DNA of 64,000 nt from Chitinophaga arvensicola (GCF_900110835.1 NZ_FOJG01000002.1:3612698-3676697), one strand, 5' to 3'. Positions 9,072 through 18,006 are shown, counted from the stretch's first letter. A program made the numbers and translations. Notes: generated by a model from the letters alone, not told the origin.

Positions 9072-9803
9072 TTACTTATTCCAGATCTCCCAGGACGCTT
9101 CCGCCTGGAGGATCAGCATTTCATGCCCGTTCTTGATAGTCGCTCCCTGTGCAGCGCCCTTTTGCAGGAAAGTTGTTTCCGCCGGATTATACACCAGGTC
9201 GTACAACAGGTGCCTGGAAGTCAGGTACTGGTAAGGGATTTCCGGAAAAGTCTCCGTTTTCGGATACATACCCAGCGGCGTGGTATTCACAATCACAGTG
9301 TGAGCTTCCATCGTCTGCTGATCAAGTGATTCGTAAGATACCGCACCATTCACCGGCTGGCGGCTCACTACGGTATAGGTAATACCCAGCTGTTCCAGCG
9401 CATACATAATTGCTTTGGCGGCGCCACCAGTGCCCAGTACCAGCGCATGCTGATGATGGGCTTGCAGTAATGGTTGCAATGATTTGGCAAATCCGATCAC
9501 ATCTGTATTATAGCCTGTCTTTTTCCCATTACGGAAATGAATACAGTTTACAGCACCGATCTGTGCGGCGGCTTTACTGAGGTCATCCAGGTAAGGGATC
9601 ACTGCTTCTTTATAGGGAATAGTGACGTTCAGGCCATGTAATTGCGGGTGTTGTTCCAGCAGGGAGGGGAATTCGGAAATGCCTGGAATCGGAAAGTTAT
9701 CGTAGAGACACCCTTCTATATGTTCTTTTTCAAATTTCTCTTTAAAAAATCCTTTTGAAAAAGAGTGGCTGAGCGGGTAGCCAATAAGTCCGTAGATCTT
9801 CAT
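9072..9803 (-). CDS. aroE: Shikimate dehydrogenase AroE
   Basis: The enzyme reduces 3-dehydroshikimate to shikimate with NADPH in aromatic amino-acid synthesis. The 243-residue protein has the substrate-binding YPLSHSFS motif (Ser12, Ser14), the catalytic Lys65 in NVTIPYKEAV, Asp101 in GYNTDVIGF, and the nucleotide-binding loop VLGTGGAAKA. It is slightly shorter than E. coli AroE but appears complete. The gene is monocistronic, with terminator-like hairpin sequence beyond its 3' end and no recognisable -7 promoter box close to the ATG. Confidence 0.95.
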   Translation of the reverse strand: MKIYGLIGYPLSHSFSKGFFKEKFEKEHIEGCLYDNFPIPGISEFPSLLEQHPQLHGLNVTIPYKEAVIPYLDDLSKAAAQIGAVNCIHFRNGKKTGYNTDVIGFAKSLQPLLQAHHQHALVLGTGGAAKAIMYALEQLGITYTVVSRQPVNGAVSYESLDQQTMEAHTVIVNTTPLGMYPKTETFPEIPYQYLTSRHLLYDLVYNPAETTFLQKGAAQGATIKNGHEMLILQAEASWEIWNK

Positions 9804-9910
9804 GAAGCAAAAATTTAACCGTGTTCCGGCTGATTCCTATGATTTTCCTGATGAAGAAAGATCGTCTTTGCTCATCAGGAAAATCAAAAAAATCATATGA
9901 ATCAAGGTGT

Positions 9911-10675
9911 TTATTCTCTGTCGAGGAACAGGTTAAAAGTATCTCCTCTTAAGCCGATACGCATGGCTTCCAGGGAAATAACCTCATTGGGAGCCAGGTT
10001 ACCCAGGTTAGCATTACAGCCTACCAGTTCCAGGAAGTAGAGCTGTTGGGCTTTCTGAGGGGCTTCCCAGATAATTTTTTCGGCAGGGATCTGGGTCAGG
10101 ATTTCCTGTACCAGGCCTTCGCGTACTTCACCACTACCGCGGTAAATGCCTACGTTACCGCTTTCGCGTGCTTCTGCGATCACATAGGTGGCGCCTGCGG
10201 AGAGTTCAGCGCTCATCAGTTCAATCCACTTATAGGGAGGAATAATGTGTTCCGCATCTTTGGAGCCTACTTCACTCAATACCAGCCCGATCTTGGCCAG
10301 TTTCTCAATATAACCGCATTTTTCTGCGTGCGGGATAGTGATAGAGCCGTCGGAAACCTCCATGTAGCTGATGCCGTAATCTTTTACCACGTTGATGTAC
10401 TCTTCAAACTGGTTGCGGATAACGAAGGCTTCGAACAGGGTTCCGCCAAAGTATACGGGGATGTTTGCCGACTGGTAAAGTTCAATTTTTGCGCGCAGGT
10501 TGGGCGTTACGAATGCAGTGCCAAAACCCAGTTTCAGGATGTCGATGTGAGGACCTGCTGCGGATAAAAAATTTCGTGCTTCTTCCAAACTCAGCCCCTT
10601 ATCCATTACCATGGTCAATCCATGTGTGCGGGGCTTCTTTGTCCTTTCCGGGATTTGTGTCAGATTAAAATTCAT
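9911..10675 (-). CDS. Phosphosulfolactate synthase (ComA family)
   Basis: This 254-residue protein matches the ComA family, TIM-barrel enzymes that add sulfite to phosphoenolpyruvate to form (R)-phosphosulfolactate. Family-typical stretches visible are HIDILKLGFGTAF, IPVYFGGTLFEAF, YMEVSDGSITIP, VLSEVGSKD and YVIAEARESGNVGIY. In methanogens the product feeds coenzyme M; Bacteroidota do not make coenzyme M, so a different sulfonate is expected. An alpha-oxoamine synthase 5.6 kb away makes a sulfonolipid pathway (via sulfolactate or cysteate) an attractive inference. No other com gene adjoins it. A possible -7 element (TATTTTTG, 10810-10817, minus strand) lies about 135 bp upstream. Confidence 0.9.
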   Translation of the reverse strand: MNFNLTQIPERTKKPRTHGLTMVMDKGLSLEEARNFLSAAGPHIDILKLGFGTAFVTPNLRAKIELYQSANIPVYFGGTLFEAFVIRNQFEEYINVVKDYGISYMEVSDGSITIPHAEKCGYIEKLAKIGLVLSEVGSKDAEHIIPPYKWIELMSAELSAGATYVIAEARESGNVGIYRGSGEVREGLVQEILTQIPAEKIIWEAPQKAQQLYFLELVGCNANLGNLAPNEVISLEAMRIGLRGDTFNLFLDRE

Positions 10676-10855
10676 TTGAAATATTTTTATCTTCTTATTG
10701 GTCAGTAAAACACATACTAATTTTCGCCAGGCACTTCGGGATAGCGTAGATGCAATTTTAGTAACCGGAAATACTGTTGACTTTTGTCCATGACAATTAA
10801 AAGCCGGCGCAAAAATAAGAAGTATACTTTATTTTATTAAAGTAAATAACATTGG

Positions 10856-12277
10856 TTAACGTTTACGGCGGTATTGGGCAATCAGATCTACCACACTCAC
10901 ATGCTGTAACACAGCAGGGTCAAGTTCTACCAGCTTTTTAACAATCTTTGGCGCCTGCTGCAGGGCGGTTTCCAGGTGGAGCAACCCTTCCTTGGTTTTA
11001 CCCATGGCAATCAGGATGGCGGCCCGGTAATAGATAAATATGGGCTTGCGGCCTGCCTTTTCCTCTGCTATGGCCAGTTGTACCAGGGCTTCATCAAGGA
11101 AACCGGATACATACAGCCCTTTCAGGAGTTCCTGCCAGGTAACAGCGCTCTTGGGCCGGGTGCGCACCGCGTTCATAAAATGAACCAGTGCGTCTTTATT
11201 CTTTCCGAGCTCCAGGTAGCATTCACCCAGGCTCATATTGTATTCTGCGTTGGTTTTGTTTATTTTAAGCGCGTTCAGCAAGGATTTGGCGGCGTTTTCC
11301 CAGTTCGCCTCCATCATGTACGCCACGGCAATCTTATAATACAGCTTGTCGTCGCTGGGGCTCAGATGCGAAGCTTTGCGATAGTAATAACGGGCCTGTG
11401 TAAACTTACGCTGCCTTTCATAGCAATGACCGATGGCTTCATAGATTACATCCTCCGGCTTGGCTATTTCCAGGTGTTTCTGGAGCACTTCTATGGCTTC
11501 GGCATACTTACGCAGGCGGATGTAGGCATCGCCCATATTCCGGTAGGCATAATCGAATTTCTCGTCTATGGCTACGGCGTACTGATAAGCGTCTATCGCC
11601 TTTTCGTATAGTTTAAGTCCCTGGAAAGCCGTACCCAGGTTAAACCAGGCCAGCTGGTTGTAAGGATGCTCGTCGATGATAGCACTATGTAAACGGATGC
11701 TTTCTTCGTTACGGCCGGTAAATTCTGTCCAGAAACAGATCTTATGCAATGCTTCCTCGCTGGTAGGATCATATTCCAGGGCCATTTTCAGGCAGTCGAA
11801 CACTTTTTCAAATTCCTCCCAGTCATCATATACGTCTGCCAGTTCCAGCAATAATTCCGTCCTGTCTTCTCCCGAAAACTGTTCAATCTGTTCTTCCAGT
11901 ACGGCAGCGGCTTTCTGGTGCTGGTTCAGCGCCAGGTAAACATCTGTCTGTAAAATATATAAATTGATATCAGTGCGGTCCAGTACTTCTGCTTTCTCCA
12001 GCAAATCCAATGCTTCCTTGTATTTCTTGGTTTCTATCAGTAAGTTGGCCTTCTTGAGGAGTAGTGTGGAGGAATAGGGGAATTGTTCGATGGCTATTTC
12101 TGCGGCCTGCAATGCGATCGGCATTTCGTCATGCTCGTCATAATAGTCTATGATCTGCTCAAATGAATCTTCGTCCAAAAAAGAATGAGACTTACCAGCC
12201 CTGAGATTTTCAAACTGCTGCAACAAGTCTCTCAGATCATCAAAATCCTCGTTTAAAAATGAAAAGTCTTTACTCAT
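10856..12277 (-). CDS. Tetratricopeptide repeat protein
   Basis: The ATG at 12277 (MSKDFSFLNED) is preferred over an upstream TTG and gives 473 residues. The acidic N-terminus (LQQFENLRAG, then FLDEDSFEQIIDYYDE) is followed by about ten 34-residue helical repeats with TPR spacing, for example LAWFNLGTAFQGLKLYEKAI, YAYRNMGDAYIRLRKYAEAI and AEYNMSLGECYLELGKNKDA. No signal peptide is visible, so it is probably cytoplasmic and mediates protein-protein contacts. The partner is unknown. An AT-rich inverted repeat (10825-10844) lies just beyond its stop codon. Confidence 0.88.
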   Translation of the reverse strand: MSKDFSFLNEDFDDLRDLLQQFENLRAGKSHSFLDEDSFEQIIDYYDEHDEMPIALQAAEIAIEQFPYSSTLLLKKANLLIETKKYKEALDLLEKAEVLDRTDINLYILQTDVYLALNQHQKAAAVLEEQIEQFSGEDRTELLLELADVYDDWEEFEKVFDCLKMALEYDPTSEEALHKICFWTEFTGRNEESIRLHSAIIDEHPYNQLAWFNLGTAFQGLKLYEKAIDAYQYAVAIDEKFDYAYRNMGDAYIRLRKYAEAIEVLQKHLEIAKPEDVIYEAIGHCYERQRKFTQARYYYRKASHLSPSDDKLYYKIAVAYMMEANWENAAKSLLNALKINKTNAEYNMSLGECYLELGKNKDALVHFMNAVRTRPKSAVTWQELLKGLYVSGFLDEALVQLAIAEEKAGRKPIFIYYRAAILIAMGKTKEGLLHLETALQQAPKIVKKLVELDPAVLQHVSVVDLIAQYRRKR

Positions 12278-12411
12278 TACTGTAAATATAGTACTTTTAT
12301 CTATGACCAAATATGGATGAAAAACAACCTTTTAAAATATTTTTAACAATTCTTTGTGATTTAATCGTATCTTGCGTTAAGAATATGTTATAGAATATAT
12401 CAAAAAGTTTG

Positions 12412-12419
12412 TACATTTG
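12412..12419 (+). promoter_or_regulatory. -7 promoter element of the small secreted protein gene
   Basis: TACATTTG fits TAnnTTTG and lies 7 bp before the ATG at 12427, predicting a leader of only a few bases. No clear -33 box is seen. Confidence 0.45.
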
Positions 12420-12426
12420 TGTTACA

Positions 12427-12846
12427 ATGAAAGCGACAACAAACATATCACGCAAATTTTCATTGTCTTGCTTGTTAGCGGGCGCTTTGGCGTTTTTTGC
12501 TCTCAATGCGCTGGCGAATAATAGCTTTTTGCCTACCGATAATAACAAAGACAAAGTGAAAAAGGCAGCCGACAGCCCACATTATGTGCTGAATACGACT
12601 ATGCCCAAAACCAACCTGAGCCTTGACGCAGGCTACCGCTTTGCCGGTACCTTCAACTCAGATTTTAAGTTTACTACTACAAATAACTACAATAACGTCA
12701 TTAACCTGAAAGCAGTAATGACCTATACGAAAGGTAATGTTACTTATGTAGTACCATCCAACGTAAATGTGCAGGTGCAGTCACAGCCTCCTGGAAACAT
12801 GAACTTCCAGAAACTGCAGATTATTCTGCCGCTTAAGAAAGGATAA
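12427..12846 (+). CDS. Small secreted protein of unknown function
   Basis: The ATG at 12427 (MKATTNIS) is chosen over a TTG 18 bp upstream, giving 139 residues. There is a clear signal peptide (LSCLLAGALAFFALNALA). The mature part is short and beta-rich with many Asn/Thr residues and ends in a possible strand plus LPLKKG. No family is recognised; an exported structural or surface protein is plausible. The gene is divergent from the TPR gene and ends at a strong terminator hairpin. Confidence 0.75.
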   Translation: MKATTNISRKFSLSCLLAGALAFFALNALANNSFLPTDNNKDKVKKAADSPHYVLNTTMPKTNLSLDAGYRFAGTFNSDFKFTTTNNYNNVINLKAVMTYTKGNVTYVVPSNVNVQVQSQPPGNMNFQKLQIILPLKKG

Positions 12847-12877
12847 TAAACTTAACGTTTCTTCAATTACAATATGG

Positions 12878-12920
12878 GCCGGTTAAAAAGTTCAACAGCT
12901 TTTTAACCGGCTCTTTTCTT
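12878..12920 (+). terminator. Rho-independent terminator after the small secreted protein gene
   Basis: A 13-bp stem, GCCGGTTAAAAAG (12878-12890) paired with CTTTTTAACCGGC (12899-12911), is followed by TCTTTTCTTT. Confidence 0.85.
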
Positions 12921-13570
12921 TATTGCATATTCTGGATCTCTTTCTGGCTTACTTCCTTATAACCTGTTTTTGGTACATCGAAATAAGAAGCAGGAATAGG
13001 ATACAACTCCACCTTCACCGCTACCACCTTCGTTTTAGCTCCTGTCTTTGTCAGTATTTCAAACTCCAGTGGAATACCTTTCAGATTCACAAAACGACGG
13101 TTATATTGTTTATTTTCAGGGACCAGGTCAATCGCGTAATACACATCAAAGGTTTTTCCATCCGGCATAGTACCAATGGCCTTCCTGCATTCATAACCCG
13201 CTACCTGTTTGGTTTCTGTCTGATCCTGGAACTGGATGCTCTCGTATTGCTTCAGGTCTTTATTGTATTGGTCCTTCCCCGCCCGGATCAGGTATTTGTT
13301 GCCATGCTGATCTATCAGCGTGGTCATAGATTCCGTTTTACTGTTGATCAGGTAAGTGTAGTGAACAATATTAAAATTCATATCAATCCTGCTCAACGGT
13401 CCCCGCATATATTGGGTAAAAGTGCTGCCTTCCAGCATAGCGTCCATCTGGAGCTGCTCAGGCGGTAATTCCATTTTGTAAACAATCTTGGCATCGGAAA
13501 CGATCCGCTGCGCCAGCAAAGAGCCGGTACAACACAGGAAGGTAAAAGTTAAAAACAACCGATTTGACAT
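12920..13570 (-). CDS. Secreted GLPGLI-like/DUF4412-like protein
   Basis: The ATG at 13570 (MSNRLFL) gives 216 residues with a signal peptide ending near SLLAQ. The body resembles small Bacteroidota periplasmic proteins that start with a strand like AKIVYKMELP, then have a QVAGYECRKAIG motif, a DVYYAIDLVPEN strand and a FVNLKGIPLEFEI segment close to the GLPGLI signature. Function is unknown. It follows the enoyl-CoA hydratase gene by 38 bp and may be in the same transcript. The family assignment is moderate. Confidence 0.7.
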   Translation of the reverse strand: MSNRLFLTFTFLCCTGSLLAQRIVSDAKIVYKMELPPEQLQMDAMLEGSTFTQYMRGPLSRIDMNFNIVHYTYLINSKTESMTTLIDQHGNKYLIRAGKDQYNKDLKQYESIQFQDQTETKQVAGYECRKAIGTMPDGKTFDVYYAIDLVPENKQYNRRFVNLKGIPLEFEILTKTGAKTKVVAVKVELYPIPASYFDVPKTGYKEVSQKEIQNMQ

Positions 13571-13608
13571 AGTGTGGTGTATTAAATGTAGTGGCAATCA
13601 GTAGTCCA

Positions 13609-14388
13609 TTACCAGTTAAGCTTTTCTTTGTTTAAAAAGGCAGCAATGCCGCGTTTACAGTCATCATGGCCACGGGTTTCGGCATTCAGCACGGCTGCGT
13701 GCGTCAACCCTTCTGTCAGCGATAGGTCCAACACTGTGCCAATCAATTTTTTCGTGACTTTCAGCGAGTTCGCAGACGCCTCGTTACACAGACTGACAGC
13801 CACTTTGGCCACCTTTGAAGCAATTTCTGCCGCAGGCACAACAGCGGTAATTAATCCGTCGGCAGCTGCTTTTTCGGCAGTTACCAGTTTCCCGGTCAGT
13901 AATAATTCCCGGGAGCGTCCCTCTCCTATTTTCCGGACCAGGAAAACTGCCACCAGCGCGGGGATAAAGCCGATTTTCACTTCTGAATAGCCAAGCATAG
14001 CTTCCGGTACTACATAACTGAGGTCGCATAGTGTGACCAATCCGCAGCCACCGGCCACTGCATGGCCTTCTATCTGGCCGATTACTATCTTATCAAGGTC
14101 GTAAATCTCCCGGAATAACTGCATCAGTTCCTGGGAATCAGTGAGATTCTCGGTATAGGTATTTTGCTGCAGTTGCTGCAGATACTCCAGGTCAGCGCCC
14201 GCACAAAACGCTTCTCCATTGCCTTTGAGTACCACCACTTTCACGGCTTCATCTGCTGCCGCCTGACGGAAAGCCTGCCTGAGTTCCGCAACCATGGGTC
14301 CGTTTAGCGCATTGCGCTTCTCTGGCCGGTTCAGGGCTATGGTAGCCACTCTTTCCGCTACCGAATATTGTATAAAAGAAAATGCCAT
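13609..14388 (-). CDS. Enoyl-CoA hydratase/isomerase family, methylglutaconyl-CoA hydratase-like
   Basis: The ATG at 14388 (MAFSFIQ) gives 259 residues. Crotonase-fold motifs are clear: LNRPEKRNALNGPMV, the oxyanion-hole segments EAFCAGADL and AVAGGCGLVT, and the catalytic Glu in LGYSEVKIGFIPA. The SEVKIGFIPALV variant followed by VFLVRKIGEGRSRELLLTG resembles methylglutaconyl-CoA hydratases of leucine breakdown more than the ECH of fatty-acid oxidation, but this is inference from motif memory. It lies 50 bp downstream of the PafA-like gene, and could be co-transcribed with it. Confidence 0.85.
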   Translation of the reverse strand: MAFSFIQYSVAERVATIALNRPEKRNALNGPMVAELRQAFRQAAADEAVKVVVLKGNGEAFCAGADLEYLQQLQQNTYTENLTDSQELMQLFREIYDLDKIVIGQIEGHAVAGGCGLVTLCDLSYVVPEAMLGYSEVKIGFIPALVAVFLVRKIGEGRSRELLLTGKLVTAEKAAADGLITAVVPAAEIASKVAKVAVSLCNEASANSLKVTKKLIGTVLDLSLTEGLTHAAVLNAETRGHDDCKRGIAAFLNKEKLNW

Positions 14389-14437
14389 AAACAAAGAATT
14401 ACAGAACCTTGTTTATGGCAATCTAAGCAAAAAAAAT

Positions 14438-16105
14438 TTAATGGGTAATCTCCTGTATTACCTGACCTACATTACCGCTTGGCATTTGTATGTGCAGCAA
14501 AGCCGCCAGTGTAGGCGTAATATCTGTCATACCAATGGTACGGTTGGTTTTCCCGGGATGAATGCCCCAGCCCATCCACACCAGCGGGATATGCGCATCA
14601 TAAGGATACCATAAACCATGCGTAGTACCGGTATTGCCACCATCGATATAGCCAGGGGTTAATATTACCTGTATATCGCCACTGCGTTTGGTATTAAAAC
14701 CATTCGACAGCATCGTACGCATTGGCTCGGGCAAAGTGGTGCCCATCAGATTATCGATGGGGAAGGCCTTTGCAATAGCCGGTGATTTCAGCAATTCGCG
14801 GATAATAAACTGACGGATATCCGCTTCGCTTTTGCCAGCCTGCTCAATGGCGGCGTGGTTCAGCCAGAACTGGTAGTTATCAGTGGCTGTTACCGCGTTG
14901 TTTACACCGAATTTAGCCGCTACCTGTTCGTTCACGGTTTTCAGCGCAGCACGGTCGTCCCAGGTACCGCCAGGGAGTTTATTTTCAGCCATAAATCCGG
15001 GTACATGTGCTACCCCGTGATCTGCTGTGATAAAGAAAAGATATTGTCCTTTGCCCACTTTGGCGTCCAGGTATTTGAACAGGGTGGCCAGGTCCTGATC
15101 CAGCCGCAGGTAGGTATCTTCTGCTTCAATAGAGTTAGGACCGAACTGGTGTCCAACGTAATCCGGAGAGGAAAGACTGATCGCCAGCAGATCCGTTACC
15201 GGACCTTTTCCCAGCTCATAGGCTTCCAGCGCTTTCTTGGCAAATTCCAGCGTCATGGTATTTCCAAAAGGCGAAGCAGAAATAGCGGTGTTGGCTAATT
15301 CCGACAAATCGTGCGGGAAAGAACTGTTACTGGCATTTTTATATTTTCCTTCATAAGGTTTCTCATCTGCTGTGCTGAGGGTATAGGTAGATACCGGATA
15401 CAGCGTGGTCCACGGCTTACTGAGATATTGCTGCGGGTATTTCTGCTGGTTGAATGCCTGCGCCCATGCGGGTAATTCCTGCATGTAATAGGTGCTGCTT
15501 ACCCAGTTGCCGGTGCCGCCATCGTACCAGAAAGCGGCATTGGCACTGTGGCCGGCAGGAAGAATAGCGCCACGGTCTTTGATAGCTACACCAATTACTT
15601 TACTCTGGAAATTATTGGATAACTTCAACTCGTCGCCGATGGTGGTCACCAGCATGTTACGCGGACTCATTTTACCGGCGGCAGAGTTGCTGCCAACAGT
15701 GGTAACGGTGCTATCTTCCGCGCAGTATACGGTGCGGCCCAGTGCAGGACTGTACCAGGTGTTACCGATAATGCCATGGATAGCGGGTACAGAGCCGGTG
15801 TACACACAGGTATGTCCGCAGGCTGTGATGGTAGGTGTGTAATTGATCAGGGTGTTTTCACAGGAAAATCCTTCCTGTAACAGGCGCTTAAAACCTCCGG
15901 CACCATATCTGCTATTATAGCGGTACAGGTAATCCCAGCGCATCTGGTCTACCACCACGCCCACAATGAGTTTGGGCCTTGCGGCTGTTTTGGTGTTTTT
16001 GGATGGCGCCAGATGATTAAAAGGTTTAGGGGAAGTAGCCTTCTGCGCGTTGCTGTTAACGGCAGATAACAGGAGTGCAGCGGTCAGGAAATGTGCAAAT
16101 TTCAT
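14438..16105 (-). CDS. Secreted alkaline phosphatase, PafA type
   Basis: This 555-residue protein has a signal peptide (LTAALLLSAVNSNA). The alkaline-phosphatase-superfamily core is visible: metal-binding Asp53 in VVVDQMRWD, the nucleophile Thr94 in NYTPTITACGH, HGIIGN, and FFITADHGVAH for the second metal site. Lys176 and Arg178 in AIKDRGAIL match the Lys/Arg pair that distinguishes the PafA phosphomonoesterase from diesterases. It is expected to release phosphate from organic esters in the periplasm or outside the cell. An inverted repeat lies about 34 bp upstream of its start, and no Pho box was recognised. Confidence 0.88.
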   Translation of the reverse strand: MKFAHFLTAALLLSAVNSNAQKATSPKPFNHLAPSKNTKTAARPKLIVGVVVDQMRWDYLYRYNSRYGAGGFKRLLQEGFSCENTLINYTPTITACGHTCVYTGSVPAIHGIIGNTWYSPALGRTVYCAEDSTVTTVGSNSAAGKMSPRNMLVTTIGDELKLSNNFQSKVIGVAIKDRGAILPAGHSANAAFWYDGGTGNWVSSTYYMQELPAWAQAFNQQKYPQQYLSKPWTTLYPVSTYTLSTADEKPYEGKYKNASNSSFPHDLSELANTAISASPFGNTMTLEFAKKALEAYELGKGPVTDLLAISLSSPDYVGHQFGPNSIEAEDTYLRLDQDLATLFKYLDAKVGKGQYLFFITADHGVAHVPGFMAENKLPGGTWDDRAALKTVNEQVAAKFGVNNAVTATDNYQFWLNHAAIEQAGKSEADIRQFIIRELLKSPAIAKAFPIDNLMGTTLPEPMRTMLSNGFNTKRSGDIQVILTPGYIDGGNTGTTHGLWYPYDAHIPLVWMGWGIHPGKTNRTIGMTDITPTLAALLHIQMPSGNVGQVIQEITH

Positions 16106-16138
16106 CAGAATGTAATAATTTAAAAGTCACTGTAACAC

Positions 16139-16154
16139 AACGATATACATCGTT
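16139..16154. promoter_or_regulatory. Inverted repeat upstream of the PafA-type gene
   Basis: AACGAT-ATAC-ATCGTT has 6-bp arms and a 4-bp spacer. It sits in the 174-bp divergent region and could be an operator for the phosphatase gene or the opposite gene. Confidence 0.3.
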
Positions 16155-16204
16155 ATGTCGCATAAATAAATGCTTCAGGAGGCCAGCTCCAAATGTAAAC
16201 CAAG

Positions 16205-16234
16205 TTTACAAAAAGTAATATTTTAATACCTTTG
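16205..16234 (+). promoter_or_regulatory. Promoter of the alpha-oxoamine synthase gene
   Basis: TACCTTTG (16227-16234) fits the -7 consensus, with a TTT (16205-16207) about 19 bp upstream as a weak -33 box. The predicted leader is about 40 nt. Confidence 0.55.
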
Positions 16235-16279
16235 TGTCCATTTTAAATGGAATGAATTAACCATTACATAATATATCGT

Positions 16280-17521
16280 ATGGATATTTTCGAGAAACTG
16301 CTGAAACATCTGGGCCCTATCGGGGAACATTCAGACAGAGCCCACGGCTATTTTGCCTTTCCTAAACTGGAAGGGGAAATAGGTCCCCGCATGAAATTCC
16401 GGGGCAATGAAAAAATTGTCTGGAGCCTGAACAACTATCTGGGATTAGCCAACCACCCGGAAGTGCGTGCTACAGACGCCAAAGCTGCTGCAGACTTTGG
16501 AATGGCCTCTCCGATGGGAGCGCGTATGATGAGCGGTAACACCAACTACCACGAGCAGCTGGAAAATGAACTTTCCGACTACATGGGTAAAGAAGCGACT
16601 ACCTTACTGAACTACGGTTACCAGGGTATCATGAGTGCTATTGATGCAGTAGTGGGCCGCAGGGATGTGATTGTATACGATGCAGAATGCCACGCCAGTA
16701 TCCTGGATGGTTTACGCCTGCATCCCGGCAAACGTTATGTGTTCAAACATAACGATATGGAAGATTTTGACAAGCAGATGAAACGTGCGACTGAACTGGC
16801 TAAAACCCAGGGTGGTGGTATTCTCGTGGTAACAGAAGGCGTGTTTGGCATGGCCGGTGACCAAGGTAAACTGAAAGAAATTGCTGCTTTTAAAGATAAA
16901 TATGAGTTCCGCCTGCTGGTAGATGATGCCCACGGCTTTGGAACAATGGGTAAAACCGGTGCAGGCACCGGTGAAGAACAGGGCGTACAGGACAAAATTG
17001 ACCTGCTGTTCAATACCTTCGCTAAATCCGGTGCTTCTATCGGTGCTTTCATCAGCGGCGAAAAACAGATCATCAATTATCTGCGCTACAATATGCGCTC
17101 CCAGATCTTCGCTAAATCTATTCCTTTACCTATCGTTATCGGACACCTGAAACGTGTACAGCTGATGCGCCAGCATCCTGAAATGAAAGAAAAGCTGTGG
17201 TATAATGTGAATAAACTGCAGAACGGTCTGAAAGAACGTGGATTCAATATCGGCAGAACCAATTCTCCGGTAACCCCGATCTACCTGCAGGGCGATATTC
17301 CGGAAGCAACTGCCATGTGCCTGGATCTGCGCGAGAACTACAATATTTTCTGCTCTATCGTGGTATACCCGGTTATTCCTAAAGGACAGATTATTTACCG
17401 CCTGATTCCGACTGCGGCACACAGCGATGAGGATATTGAACTCACCCTGAAGGCATTCAGCGAAACCAAAGCAAAACTGGACGAGAAAGTTTACCAGGTG
17501 GCTGAAATTCCAATGGTATAA
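16280..17521 (+). CDS. Alpha-oxoamine synthase: serine palmitoyltransferase or cysteate acyltransferase (SulA) type
   Basis: This 413-residue PLP enzyme belongs to the AONS/KBL/SPT family, which condenses an amino acid with an acyl thioester and releases CO2. Visible features are WSLNNYLGLANHPEVR near the N-terminus, His138 (ring-stacking, in DAECHASILDG), the DDAHGFGTMG motif with Asp215, and the PLP lysine 249 in FNTFAKSGASIG. The long N-terminus HGYFAFPKLEGEIGPRMKF differs from the B. fragilis-type SPT. Two roles are possible: 3-ketosphinganine synthesis from serine, or the first step of sulfonolipid synthesis from cysteate (SulA). The nearby ComA-like gene favours the second, but sequence alone cannot settle it. 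It has its own promoter and terminator. Confidence 0.88.
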   Translation: MDIFEKLLKHLGPIGEHSDRAHGYFAFPKLEGEIGPRMKFRGNEKIVWSLNNYLGLANHPEVRATDAKAAADFGMASPMGARMMSGNTNYHEQLENELSDYMGKEATTLLNYGYQGIMSAIDAVVGRRDVIVYDAECHASILDGLRLHPGKRYVFKHNDMEDFDKQMKRATELAKTQGGGILVVTEGVFGMAGDQGKLKEIAAFKDKYEFRLLVDDAHGFGTMGKTGAGTGEEQGVQDKIDLLFNTFAKSGASIGAFISGEKQIINYLRYNMRSQIFAKSIPLPIVIGHLKRVQLMRQHPEMKEKLWYNVNKLQNGLKERGFNIGRTNSPVTPIYLQGDIPEATAMCLDLRENYNIFCSIVVYPVIPKGQIIYRLIPTAAHSDEDIELTLKAFSETKAKLDEKVYQVAEIPMV

Positions 17522-17541
17522 CAAGAACGTACTAATATATT

Positions 17542-17577
17542 AAAAGCCTTCCTGCTTTCCAGGAAGGCTTTTCTATT
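17542..17577 (+). terminator. Terminator of the alpha-oxoamine synthase gene
   Basis: A 13-bp stem, AAAAGCCTTCCTG paired with CAGGAAGGCTTTT, has the loop CTTTC and is followed by CTATTT. Confidence 0.9.
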
Positions 17578-17643
17578 TAAAACGGGAAAAGGCCAGAGGG
17601 GTTATAGCAAAGAAAGGTATGGCAATTAAACGGGTAAAAACAA

Positions 17644-17671
17644 AAAGGGCTGATTTTTACATCAGCCCTTT
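17644..17671 (-). terminator. Terminator-like hairpin, better oriented for the minus strand
   Basis: An 11-bp stem, AAAGGGCTGAT and ATCAGCCCTTT, has the loop TTTTAC. On the minus strand it is followed by TTGTTTTTACCC; on the plus strand there is hardly a T-run. No minus-strand gene was found upstream of it, so a short unrecognised transcript may end here. Confidence 0.6.
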
Positions 17672-18006
17672 ACAACAAATCGTTCTTTCACTAGGTGTAA
17701 TTTTTCATTAGATTTCATCAGGACATGGTAGAGAACAAATGGTTTTCATAGAAATTGGAATAACCAAGTGATTCCAAATAATTTATAAAATATCTTTTAT
17801 TTCAATTCGATTATTTCATTCATTGATGCTTTTCAAAAATAGGTCAGTTTTCAGCATTTTAAATAACACATACGTGGTATTTTGTTAATAGCTTGTTAAC
17901 GATCTCTACTGCGATAATAACTCACCGGAATGTAAAAAGCCTCATTTTTTCCCAATCGGATCAATAATTTTCCCTTTTGCGTAAATGCCCCCACCCGAAA
18001 CGATGA

